14,889 nt of DNA from Candidatus Falkowiibacteriota bacterium (lineage in GTDB: Bacteria > Patescibacteriota > Patescibacteriia > UBA2591 > JABMQE01), in the NCBI GenBank assembly GCA_013203415.1, contig JABMQE010000127.1, positions 1 through 14,889 of the forward strand, written 5' to 3'. The translations under genes were made by a program, and so were the position numbers. The notes under the pieces were generated by a model that did no database searches, had not been told where the DNA came from, and saw only the letters and a list, made by a program, of their open reading frames with translations. Below are positions 5,758 through 12,014 of the stretch, piece by piece (within the stretch, counting starts at the first letter, position 1; every line of letters starts with the position of its first letter).

Positions 5758-5902
5758 TGGCTAGTTTTTTTATCACTGGTGAAAATTTTTTAACAAAAAC
5801 TCGAGCACCTTTTTTCAAAGTTTTCCTTTTGTTCGCGGGATTTGAAACTGTGTGAGAACGATGATGAACGGTTTTTGTTTTTTTTTCTTGAAGTTTTATC
5901 AT
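5750..5902 (-). CDS. Small basic protein, 50 aa, candidate antitoxin of the Doc-type toxin
   Basis: This 50-residue, lysine/arginine-rich protein ends in TLKKGARVFVKKFSPVIKKLANE-like helical sequence and overlaps the toxin start by 8 bp (its GAGTAA contains part of the toxin's ATGAGTAA). Position, size and overlap are those of an antitoxin, but no Phd or other antitoxin family is recognised, so the role is inferred from context. The start is taken at ATG 5902; an in-frame ATG at 5932 would add MFTYICYSKN, which looks like translated AT-rich spacer. A TATAGT just before 5902 could be a -10 element giving a nearly leaderless message, though no matching -35 is clear. Confidence 0.6.
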   Translation of the reverse strand: MIKLQEKKTKTVHHRSHTVSNPANKRKTLKKGARVFVKKFSPVIKKLANE

Positions 5903-5938
5903 GTTTTTACTATAACATATATAAGTAAACAATTCCAG

Positions 5939-6646
5939 TTAGTCCTTGTCTGTTTTAAGCACGGCCATAAGATGAGTAGAAATGCCAAGGATGGAAAGTA
6001 ATTTTCGGAAGAATGAATTTTTGTGATGATAATAATCTATTTTTTTTACCTTAAAATATTTTTTTAGAAGGGAATTTAATGTTTTTTTATTATAAACTTT
6101 AAGATGGTCGTGTCCGCGAAAAATCCAGGCCCGGCCGCGGAGGATATAGATTATTTTCATTACAAAACTACAATTCGGAGTGGCAATAAAGCAAAGGCCG
6201 GATGGTTTTAGTAGCTGGGCAATTTTTTTTAATATTTTTTCGGCTTCTTCTTTTTTAACATGCTCGATAACATCCAAGGAAAAAATCGTATCAAAATTAT
6301 TATCGCTTAGGGGCAGGGGCTCTTCCGAGGCCAGCCAAAAAACACGCGGGAGAGATTCATTTATATTTTCTTGGGCTTTCCTAACTGCATCTTTGGAAAT
6401 ATCAACGCCATAAACTAGAGCTTTTGGATTTATGGCTTTTATAATCTTTAGATAATAGCCATAGGCGCAGCCATAATCCAAAACTCTTAGGCCATCTTTG
6501 TCAATGGCTTGATGTTTTTTAACATAGCCAAAAAATGTGGTGATTGCGGGCAGATTATCTAAAAGAGAGCCGTATTCTTTGGACCAGTTTTCCCTATCCT
6601 CTATGTAGAAAGTTTTTTTGTTCATTTGCTTTATAAATGAATGCAT
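5939..6646 (-). CDS. Class I SAM-dependent methyltransferase, 235 aa
   Basis: Soluble methyltransferase with a Rossmann-like SAM site: motif I VLDYGCAYGYY (residues 55-65), the acidic end of strand 2 in YGVDIS (79-84), FDTIFSLDVIEHV (118-130) and the post-motif LLKPSGLCFIATPN. This pattern is that of the Methyltransf_11/23 group, whose substrates include sugars, lipids and quinones. The setting after an O-antigen ligase-like gene suggests surface glycan or lipid-linked sugar, but the substrate cannot be read. The 5' end overlaps the upstream gene by 53 bp; an alternative ATG at 6625 (MNKKTFY) would cut the overlap to 32 bp. No SD favours either. Confidence 0.87.
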   Translation of the reverse strand: MHSFIKQMNKKTFYIEDRENWSKEYGSLLDNLPAITTFFGYVKKHQAIDKDGLRVLDYGCAYGYYLKIIKAINPKALVYGVDISKDAVRKAQENINESLPRVFWLASEEPLPLSDNNFDTIFSLDVIEHVKKEEAEKILKKIAQLLKPSGLCFIATPNCSFVMKIIYILRGRAWIFRGHDHLKVYNKKTLNSLLKKYFKVKKIDYYHHKNSFFRKLLSILGISTHLMAVLKTDKD

Positions 6647-8108
6647 TAACTAAAACCAGGTAGCCAAGGCCTAAGGGATGATTAAGATACGGGCTAAATA
6701 TATGGATAGCGATAAAAACGAAAAGCCCGGAAACAAGGCCGAGGGCAAGATATTTTATCTTAGTATCATTGCTGTTTTTTATCAAGCTTAGGCCCTGCTT
6801 TAGGGTTTTTATTATAAGCAAAAGAAAAATCACAAGGCCTACAAGGCCGGTTTCTATAATCATATCCAAATACCCCCACTCGAAAGCATAGGTAGTAAAT
6901 GGCTCGGCCGAATAGCGGGGATCTTCGTTTTTGTAGGTTATGGTTGTGCCAAAACCAGAACCGATTATAGGATGGGAGGAAATTTTTTGGAACATGGGTT
7001 TAAGCAGATTAAAACGACTGGCTACGGCGACATCCCCGAATGTGAAAATTTCTTTTTGGACGGCTTGGTCTTCTTTGGAATAAGAACCCAAAACCATGGA
7101 GAGGGAAAGGGCGGCTTGGCTTATGCCGAATATTAAAACAATAGCAACAAGGGTTACAAGGATGGCAGTTAATGACTGTTTTATTAATTTACGGAAGTTA
7201 AGATTAAAATATTTTTTAAGCAAGGCGAGAAAAACTATAAAGCCAAGAAACCCGGCTGCCCAATAACTTCTAAAAAAACTAAAGAGAACAACAAAAAGCG
7301 AAACAAAAACAAGAAACCAAAGAAAGTTGGATTTGGTTTTTGTTTTTTCTTTTAATAATGAGAGAGGGGAAAAAGATATAAAAAAGAGAACCAGGGCATA
7401 GATGTTTGAGATAAAGAGGATTCTAAAAAAATTGCCGCCAATCCGGCCGAACTGGGCTTCGGCAGTTGCTCTTTGCCACCAATATACAGGGGAGATTATT
7501 TCTTTTATATTTAGGCCAAAGAAAAAATAGATAATAACAGTTTTTAGGGCGACGGCCAAAACAGCGGCCGCAAGAACAGAGAGAACACGCTTCCAAAAAT
7601 CTTTATTTTTTGCCACTTGGAAAATTGGTAAGACAAGAAGGAGATAAAGCCAGTTATTAAAATCCAGGTAAACCAGAGCAGGACTGTTCCCGCGGCTAAG
7701 GCCATAGACAAGGCCCCAAACCAAGGCAAGGGATAAGAATAGGTAATAGGATTTTATTTTTGACTTAAAAAAGGCAAGGGAAGGGCTTAAATCTTTTTTA
7801 GAAATTATGTTTTTTAACAACCCAAAAAGCCAAACCGCCATGATGACGCTAAAAAGGCCCATTCTGATGGAGACAGAAACAGCGCCTAGTTCGATGCTAA
7901 AAAAACGGCCAGAGTCGCCCAAAAAAAGTTCAGCCAGAAGGATAAGAACGCCGGATTCCAAACTTTTAAAGGAAACTATCAGCACCAGAGCAAGGATAAC
8001 AAAGAAACAAACAGTATTAAATATAGGAAATGTAAAAGCCAGGAATGATAATATTTCTGCAAGAACTAAAAATAAAAAAGTTGTACGGATTAGTTTGGAG
8101 TCGAACAT
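6594..8108 (-). CDS. O-antigen ligase/polymerase-like membrane protein, 504 aa
   Basis: Polytopic membrane protein with about 11 hydrophobic helices and one large outer loop (about residues 340-415) containing SRFNLLKPMF and SHPIIGSGFG. This loop is the hallmark of the Wzy_C/WaaL group, which joins or polymerises undecaprenyl-linked glycans at the outer face of the cytoplasmic membrane. Whether it is a ligase, a polymerase or a glycosyl-transferring relative cannot be decided. The GC-poor, Phe/Leu-rich sequence has a clear start at ATG 8108, four bases after the DUF3850-like gene. Its 3' end overlaps the methyltransferase. The position after uppP fits undecaprenyl carrier chemistry. Confidence 0.85.
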   Translation of the reverse strand: MFDSKLIRTTFLFLVLAEILSFLAFTFPIFNTVCFFVILALVLIVSFKSLESGVLILLAELFLGDSGRFFSIELGAVSVSIRMGLFSVIMAVWLFGLLKNIISKKDLSPSLAFFKSKIKSYYLFLSLALVWGLVYGLSRGNSPALVYLDFNNWLYLLLVLPIFQVAKNKDFWKRVLSVLAAAVLAVALKTVIIYFFFGLNIKEIISPVYWWQRATAEAQFGRIGGNFFRILFISNIYALVLFFISFSPLSLLKEKTKTKSNFLWFLVFVSLFVVLFSFFRSYWAAGFLGFIVFLALLKKYFNLNFRKLIKQSLTAILVTLVAIVLIFGISQAALSLSMVLGSYSKEDQAVQKEIFTFGDVAVASRFNLLKPMFQKISSHPIIGSGFGTTITYKNEDPRYSAEPFTTYAFEWGYLDMIIETGLVGLVIFLLLIIKTLKQGLSLIKNSNDTKIKYLALGLVSGLFVFIAIHIFSPYLNHPLGLGYLVLVNAFIYKANEQKNFLHRG

Positions 8109-8112
8109 GTTG

Positions 8113-8376
8113 TTATTCTATTTGGATTATTTGGAAGCCGTATTTATCAATCTCTTTTTTAGACCAGAACTTTTCACAATCTTTGGTTTTTACGACATAA
8201 CCGACTTTTTTTTCTGTCTCACGACCAGTGTACTCCCCTGTTTTAGGATCCCATTCACGAAGCAACAAAAAATCACCCTCGTTGACTTGGAAATCAGCGA
8301 GGCGGAGTTCAAATCTTTTTTTGCCAGTTAATATTTTTTCGAAATATTTTGGCCAGCATTTTTTAGAGATGGTCAT
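8113..8376 (-). CDS. DUF3850/ASCH-like small protein, 87 aa
   Basis: Small soluble protein: KCWPKYFEKILTGKKRFELR near the N-terminus (residues 6-25), then VNEGDFLLLREWDPKTGEYTGR, and a strand KVGYVVK. This order resembles the DUF3850 branch of the ASCH/PUA-like fold, thought to bind RNA or modified nucleotides; family assignment is from memory of the pattern. The ATG at 8376 overlaps the uppP stop as ATGA, so translation is coupled. A longer upstream reading frame (to 8568) lies wholly within uppP and is not the gene. Its role among glycan genes is unclear. Confidence 0.75.
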   Translation of the reverse strand: MTISKKCWPKYFEKILTGKKRFELRLADFQVNEGDFLLLREWDPKTGEYTGRETEKKVGYVVKTKDCEKFWSKKEIDKYGFQIIQIE

Positions 8377-9173
8377 AACAAAATTAATATCAAGGCGCCT
8401 AAAGCAATTCGATAAAAGACAAAAAGCCCGAAACCCCAGCGTTTTACAAAAGATAGGAGAAATTTTATGGCGACAAATCCGCTTAGAGCCGAGGCGATAA
8501 AGCCGGTAATCAAGCCCCCTATTTCTACTCCGTTGAAGCCGGTTTTGAAAAGGATAAAAAGCTCCCAAAGGCCGGCTAAGGCAATGATGGGGATAGAGAT
8601 TAGAAATGAAAATTCGACAGCTGTGGAGCGGTCCATTTTAGAAAAAAGGCCGGCAGACATTGTTATGCCGGAACGGGATGTGCCGGGGATAAGGGCGATT
8701 GCCTGCGACAAGGCGACGGTTATTGTTTGGGGAATAGTTACTGAGCTTGAGGTTTTGGTATGGCGACGGGTATGGGTAAAGCGCCTGTCTGCCAGCCATA
8801 GGACAATAGCCCAAAAAATCAAACTTACTACCACTACTGTTTTAGAACGAAAATTAGCTTCGATATAATCGTTAAATAAATAACCAGCCAAAGCGGCGGG
8901 GATTATGGATAGGATTATAAGGCCGCTTAAACGGCTTTGCTTTTCCTGTCCCCGGCCCTGACCAATAATGGCTTTTAACATCTTAGCAATTTTTTGCCTA
9001 AATGCAAAGATTATGGCAACAAGCGTTCCAAGATGGACAACAACATCAAAAGCCATGCCCTGATCGTTCCAATTAAAAATCTCGGGTATTAAAATAAGAT
9101 GCCCAGAAGAAGAGACGGGCAAAAATTCGGTTATGCCTTGGACGATTCCAAGAATGACGCTTTGTGGGTTCAT
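8373..9173 (-). CDS. uppP: Undecaprenyl-diphosphatase UppP (BacA), 266 aa
   Basis: Membrane enzyme that removes one phosphate from undecaprenyl diphosphate, recycling the lipid carrier for peptidoglycan and other glycans, and giving bacitracin resistance. Both family motifs are present: GITEFLPVSSSGHL (residues 13-26, catalytic Glu16) and PGTSRSG (163-169, with the essential Arg). Length and about eight helices match the family. The start ATG at 9173 has no SD and lies at the edge of a repeat-rich intergenic region. The stop TGA overlaps the next start (ATGA). It heads a run of genes that appear to concern lipid-linked surface glycans. Confidence 0.97.
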   Translation of the reverse strand: MNPQSVILGIVQGITEFLPVSSSGHLILIPEIFNWNDQGMAFDVVVHLGTLVAIIFAFRQKIAKMLKAIIGQGRGQEKQSRLSGLIILSIIPAALAGYLFNDYIEANFRSKTVVVVSLIFWAIVLWLADRRFTHTRRHTKTSSSVTIPQTITVALSQAIALIPGTSRSGITMSAGLFSKMDRSTAVEFSFLISIPIIALAGLWELFILFKTGFNGVEIGGLITGFIASALSGFVAIKFLLSFVKRWGFGLFVFYRIALGALILILL

Positions 9174-9180
9174 ATGTTCT

Positions 9181-9300
9181 TTGAGTCACAATATAATTAT
9201 CTTGAGTCACGCATTTTCACGACTCACGATTCACGTATCACGAGTCAACTCATTCGAATTCACGTATTATGTTACGTGTTACGTGAATCGTGTATCGTGA
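9181..9300. repeat. Intergenic array of CACG/CGTG-type words with a 13-bp inverted repeat
   Basis: TTGAGTCAC occurs twice (9181-9189, 9202-9210). CACGATTCACGTA (9225-9237) is the exact inverse of TACGTGAATCGTG (9280-9292), with 42 bp between. Inside, CACGTA (9261-9266) mirrors TACGTG (9273-9278). Further partial copies (TCACGAGTCA, ATCGTGA) fill the gaps. The RNA could fold into a branched hairpin. The array lies between the HD gene and uppP, in the presumed uppP upstream region. Confidence 0.8.
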
Positions 9301-9365
9301 CTTCATGTTAGCCTGTGAGACGATGACCTAACCGCAGGCACTGATTTTTTATCAATCTATATTCT

Positions 9366-9980
9366 TCATACTTTGTCATATTCCTTTTTCCAAGGAAAGT
9401 TTCCTTTTTTGAACTCTTTTTTGAGTTTTTGTTTGATGATTTTTAGAACGGGTTTTAGTTTAGGAAAATCAGCAACTGGTTTATCAGCGTAAGTAGCTAT
9501 TATCTCTGGAAAATCTATAACTTTATAACCAGCTTCGTACATCTGGACCATAGCTTCTATTTTGTCCAGGGCTTTGACAAATTTGGCTTCCGGAGTTTTG
9601 GCTTGTTCGTATTCGTTCCATAAGTCGCTTACTTCCTGGCCAGCGCCAGACGGCAAACTTTTTTTAATCTTTTCTATTGCCAGGCCTTCCATTTTTTGTT
9701 TTTGCTTTTTTGATATTTTGCCGGTGGAGATAAGGACATAATCGATATCACCGGTGAGGGATTCGGCAATATCATGGACAATGGCAATTTTTAGAGCGTG
9801 CTCGATATTTATTTTTAGATTTAACTCGCGGGCAATGATAAAAACCATCAAGGACAGATGCCAAGAATGGTCGGCGGAAGAATCCTTTATTTTATAATTT
9901 ATAGTGCTATATCTAAACGAGCGCTTTAGCTTTTCGGAGATATGAAGAAAGTTGAAAATTTTTTCTAAATTTTTGGACAT
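9366..9980 (-). CDS. HD-domain phosphohydrolase, YfbR/HDDC2-like, 204 aa
   Basis: Metal-dependent phosphohydrolase. The HD signature is complete: H38 in SSADHSWHLSLM, H69-D70 in IAIVHDIAESLTGDI, and D139 in FVKALDKIEAM. These lie close to the metal ligands of E. coli YfbR (H33, H68, D69, D137), which removes phosphate from deoxynucleoside 5'-monophosphates. A 5'-nucleotidase role is therefore likely but the substrate is not proven. The C-terminus is lysine-rich (KIIKQKLKKEFKKGNFPWKKEYD). The ATG at 9980 is three bases after the stop of the ATPase gene, so both are co-transcribed; no SD is seen. It ends with TGA. Confidence 0.9.
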   Translation of the reverse strand: MSKNLEKIFNFLHISEKLKRSFRYSTINYKIKDSSADHSWHLSLMVFIIARELNLKINIEHALKIAIVHDIAESLTGDIDYVLISTGKISKKQKQKMEGLAIEKIKKSLPSGAGQEVSDLWNEYEQAKTPEAKFVKALDKIEAMVQMYEAGYKVIDFPEIIATYADKPVADFPKLKPVLKIIKQKLKKEFKKGNFPWKKEYDKV

Positions 9981-9983
9981 AGG

Positions 9984-11777
9984 TTATTCGAAACTAACGC
10001 TTTGGCCAGGTTTTAGGTCTTTGGTTTCTTTATTATTATTTTGAGGATTAGTGTTTTGGGGATTAGTGTTTTTGGGTACTTCTGGATTTGGCTCTTTTGA
10101 CGGGGCTTCGGGCTTTTTTTCCGGTTGGTTTATTTCTTGTTTTTTCTGTTTATTGCCAAAACGCTTATCCCCTATTTTTACCGCTTCTTTTAGGGATATG
10201 GCAGGGATTTTTTCCTTGTTGTTGGAAACGGGAGGAGGAGGGGGGTTGGCGCGTTTTAGTTTTTGGACAGGGTTGATTTCGCCATTTTTAACTTTTCTAA
10301 AACAATCATTGCAGTAGATTGGTTTTTTTGGATCGGGTTCGAAATGAAGTTTAAAATCATCACCGCAATAATCACAAACAGCATCGAACTTAAGATCTTG
10401 CTCGTTCCTAATCCCATTGTTTTTCGAGTTGGCTGGGGCCGAGTTTGGACCTGCCCCTTTATTTTCGTCTGGCATTTCCTCTGGAATCGCTTTACTCCAA
10501 CGCAGAATTTTTTCTTCGACCACGTCCTTTGGTTCGGCATAACGTTCGCGGGAAAGTTTTATAATTTTTTCACGATTGCTTTCTGTCCCTTCTTTCATTA
10601 ATGGAGGCGTGGTGGTAGCGGAAAAAGGGTCGGAGGCAATGCCGTCAATCATTAATTTCATATAAACATCAAATTTGCCTAAGTTAACAATATCAACTTC
10701 GGTAAAAAATGGTTCAAATTCTTTTACCATGGCCTCGGCATCCGCAGCACCAACCCGAAAAACCATCATAGTGCCAACATTGCCAAAAACAGCAGCGGCA
10801 ACAGTTTCATCAAGCTGTTCTATGTATTGATGGGCAATGGTGAGGTTGAGGCGATATTTACGGGCTTCGGAAAGGATATTGGCAAACGATTCGGTGGCAA
10901 AGTTTTGGAACTCATCCACATATAGAAAAAAATCTTTACGCTCTTCTTCGGGAATATCAACCCGGCTCATGGCGGCGAGCTGAATTTTTGTTACCATAAT
11001 GGCGCCCATAAGAGCGGAAGCATCCTCGCCGACTCGGCCTTTGGAAAGGTTCATAATTAAAATTTTGTTGCTATCCATAACATCGCGCAAATCGATTTTT
11101 GATTTAACCTGGCCGACAATGTTGCGGATAAGAAAAGTTGACAAGAACTGGCCAACCTTGTTTTGGATTGGGGCTATTGCTTCGGCCTGAAAACGGTCGG
11201 GGTATTTTGAATATTCATCGATCCAAAATGATTTTACTACTGGATCGGAAATTTTATTTACCACTTTTTTACGATAGGCCTTATCTACTAAAAGGCGCAT
11301 AATCCCTAAAAGTGAAGAGCCCGGGTATTCTAAAAGGGCAAGGATGGCGTTGCGCAAAACATATTCCAAGCGCGGACCCCAAGAGTCGGCCCAAATTTTC
11401 TTAAAAACACCAACAAGGCCAGAGGCAATTAGATGGCGATGACGGGAGTCCACCTGCTCTAAAACATTAAAAGCGATGGGGAAATCGATATCAGCCGGAT
11501 TAAAATAGATAACATCATTAACACGGTCTGCGGGAATAAAATCCAAAAGCTTGTCGGCAATATCGCCATGAGGGTCGACTAAGGCCACGCCATGGCCGGC
11601 AGAAATATCCTGGGCAATCATGTTTTCGATGACAGTGGTTTTACCCATACCGGTTTTTCCGATTAGATACATGTGACGGCGGCGGTCATCCGGCTTAATA
11701 CCAAAATGAACATTCTGGTTTCGGAAGTTGGTTCGGGCTAAGAAGGTTAGTTGGTTGTTTGGTTGGTTTTCGGTCAT
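9984..11777 (-). CDS. TraG/TraD/VirB4-like DNA-transfer ATPase with zinc ribbon, 597 aa
   Basis: RecA-fold ATPase of the type IV secretion/conjugation coupling group. Walker A is GKTGMGKTT (residues 40-48), Walker B FFLYVDEFQNF (283-293), and an AHQYIEQL motif near 315-322 follows as in TraD/TraG. No N-terminal membrane helices are present, unlike classical coupling proteins; the 490-aa upstream neighbour may supply the anchor. After the ATPase comes a four-cysteine zinc ribbon (C468-x2-C471, C489-x2-C492), then a Pro/Asn/Lys-rich disordered tail with NPQNTNPQN repeats. It would drive DNA or protein across the membrane. Such ATPases are common in CPR genomes outside obvious conjugative elements; pili or DNA uptake are possible roles. 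It is 80 bp from the upstream tiny gene, with a possible promoter between. Confidence 0.88.
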   Translation of the reverse strand: MTENQPNNQLTFLARTNFRNQNVHFGIKPDDRRRHMYLIGKTGMGKTTVIENMIAQDISAGHGVALVDPHGDIADKLLDFIPADRVNDVIYFNPADIDFPIAFNVLEQVDSRHRHLIASGLVGVFKKIWADSWGPRLEYVLRNAILALLEYPGSSLLGIMRLLVDKAYRKKVVNKISDPVVKSFWIDEYSKYPDRFQAEAIAPIQNKVGQFLSTFLIRNIVGQVKSKIDLRDVMDSNKILIMNLSKGRVGEDASALMGAIMVTKIQLAAMSRVDIPEEERKDFFLYVDEFQNFATESFANILSEARKYRLNLTIAHQYIEQLDETVAAAVFGNVGTMMVFRVGAADAEAMVKEFEPFFTEVDIVNLGKFDVYMKLMIDGIASDPFSATTTPPLMKEGTESNREKIIKLSRERYAEPKDVVEEKILRWSKAIPEEMPDENKGAGPNSAPANSKNNGIRNEQDLKFDAVCDYCGDDFKLHFEPDPKKPIYCNDCFRKVKNGEINPVQKLKRANPPPPPVSNNKEKIPAISLKEAVKIGDKRFGNKQKKQEINQPEKKPEAPSKEPNPEVPKNTNPQNTNPQNNNKETKDLKPGQSVSFE

Positions 11778-11836
11778 TGGGATTTGATTTGAGAAGAAAA
11801 TAGTTATTAGAAATTAGTTATGAATGTGGTTCCTGT

Positions 11837-11865
11837 TTTATAAATTAAATTCCAAAATTAATCAA
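11837..11865 (-). promoter_or_regulatory. Possible internal promoter before the ATPase gene
   Basis: On the minus strand, TTGATT (11860-11865) is followed after 17 bp by TATAAA (11837-11842). It would give a leader of about 50 nt before the ATG at 11777. The -35 lies at the end of the tiny membrane gene. In AT-rich DNA such matches can be chance. Confidence 0.45.
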
Positions 11866-12004
11866 GCCTTTTTAAGAGGGTGGTGATGGTAAGGACAACA
11901 GTAATAAAAGTGGACAAAATCGCCACAACTGTATTAACAGCAACAAGGGCAACAGGAACGTTGAGTTTCTTTTTTTTAAACAGAGACATTTTAAGTAAAG
12001 ACAT
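11858..12004 (-). CDS. Tiny single-span membrane protein, 48 aa
   Basis: A short ORF (MSLLKMSLFKKKKLNV...) with a lysine cluster, then about 29 hydrophobic residues (VPVALVAVNTVVAILSTFI and on through TTLL), ending KRLD. The layout is that of a single-pass peptide with its N-terminus inside. It lies between the 490-aa protein (stop ten bases before this ATG) and the ATPase, so it is likely part of the same operon and machine. A second in-frame ATG at 11989 would give 43 residues. No family is recognised; small hydrophobic subunits are known in secretion and pilus systems, but homology is not claimed. Confidence 0.6.
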   Translation of the reverse strand: MSLLKMSLFKKKKLNVPVALVAVNTVVAILSTFITVVLTITTLLKRLD

Positions 12005-12014
12005 ATGGATAAAA

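Noticed and set aside
8113..8568. A 151-codon minus-strand ORF extending the DUF3850-like gene upstream
   Set aside because: The extra 64 codons lie wholly inside uppP in another frame and show no family features; the ATG at 8376 overlapping the uppP stop is the natural start.
9311..9350. Hairpin GCCTGTG/CGCAGGC followed by a T-run on the plus strand
   Set aside because: It resembles a terminator, but the stem is short, the loop is 15 nt, and there is no plus-strand gene for it to serve.
8373..9368. Recoding of TGA (as in Gracilibacteria-like code 25)
   Set aside because: uppP and the HD gene end at TGA at family-typical lengths and at natural gene junctions, so TGA reads as stop.
10036..10078. 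Short direct repeat GGATTAGTGTTTT near the end of the ATPase gene
   Set aside because: It is coding sequence for the NPQNTNPQN tail and needs no separate explanation.
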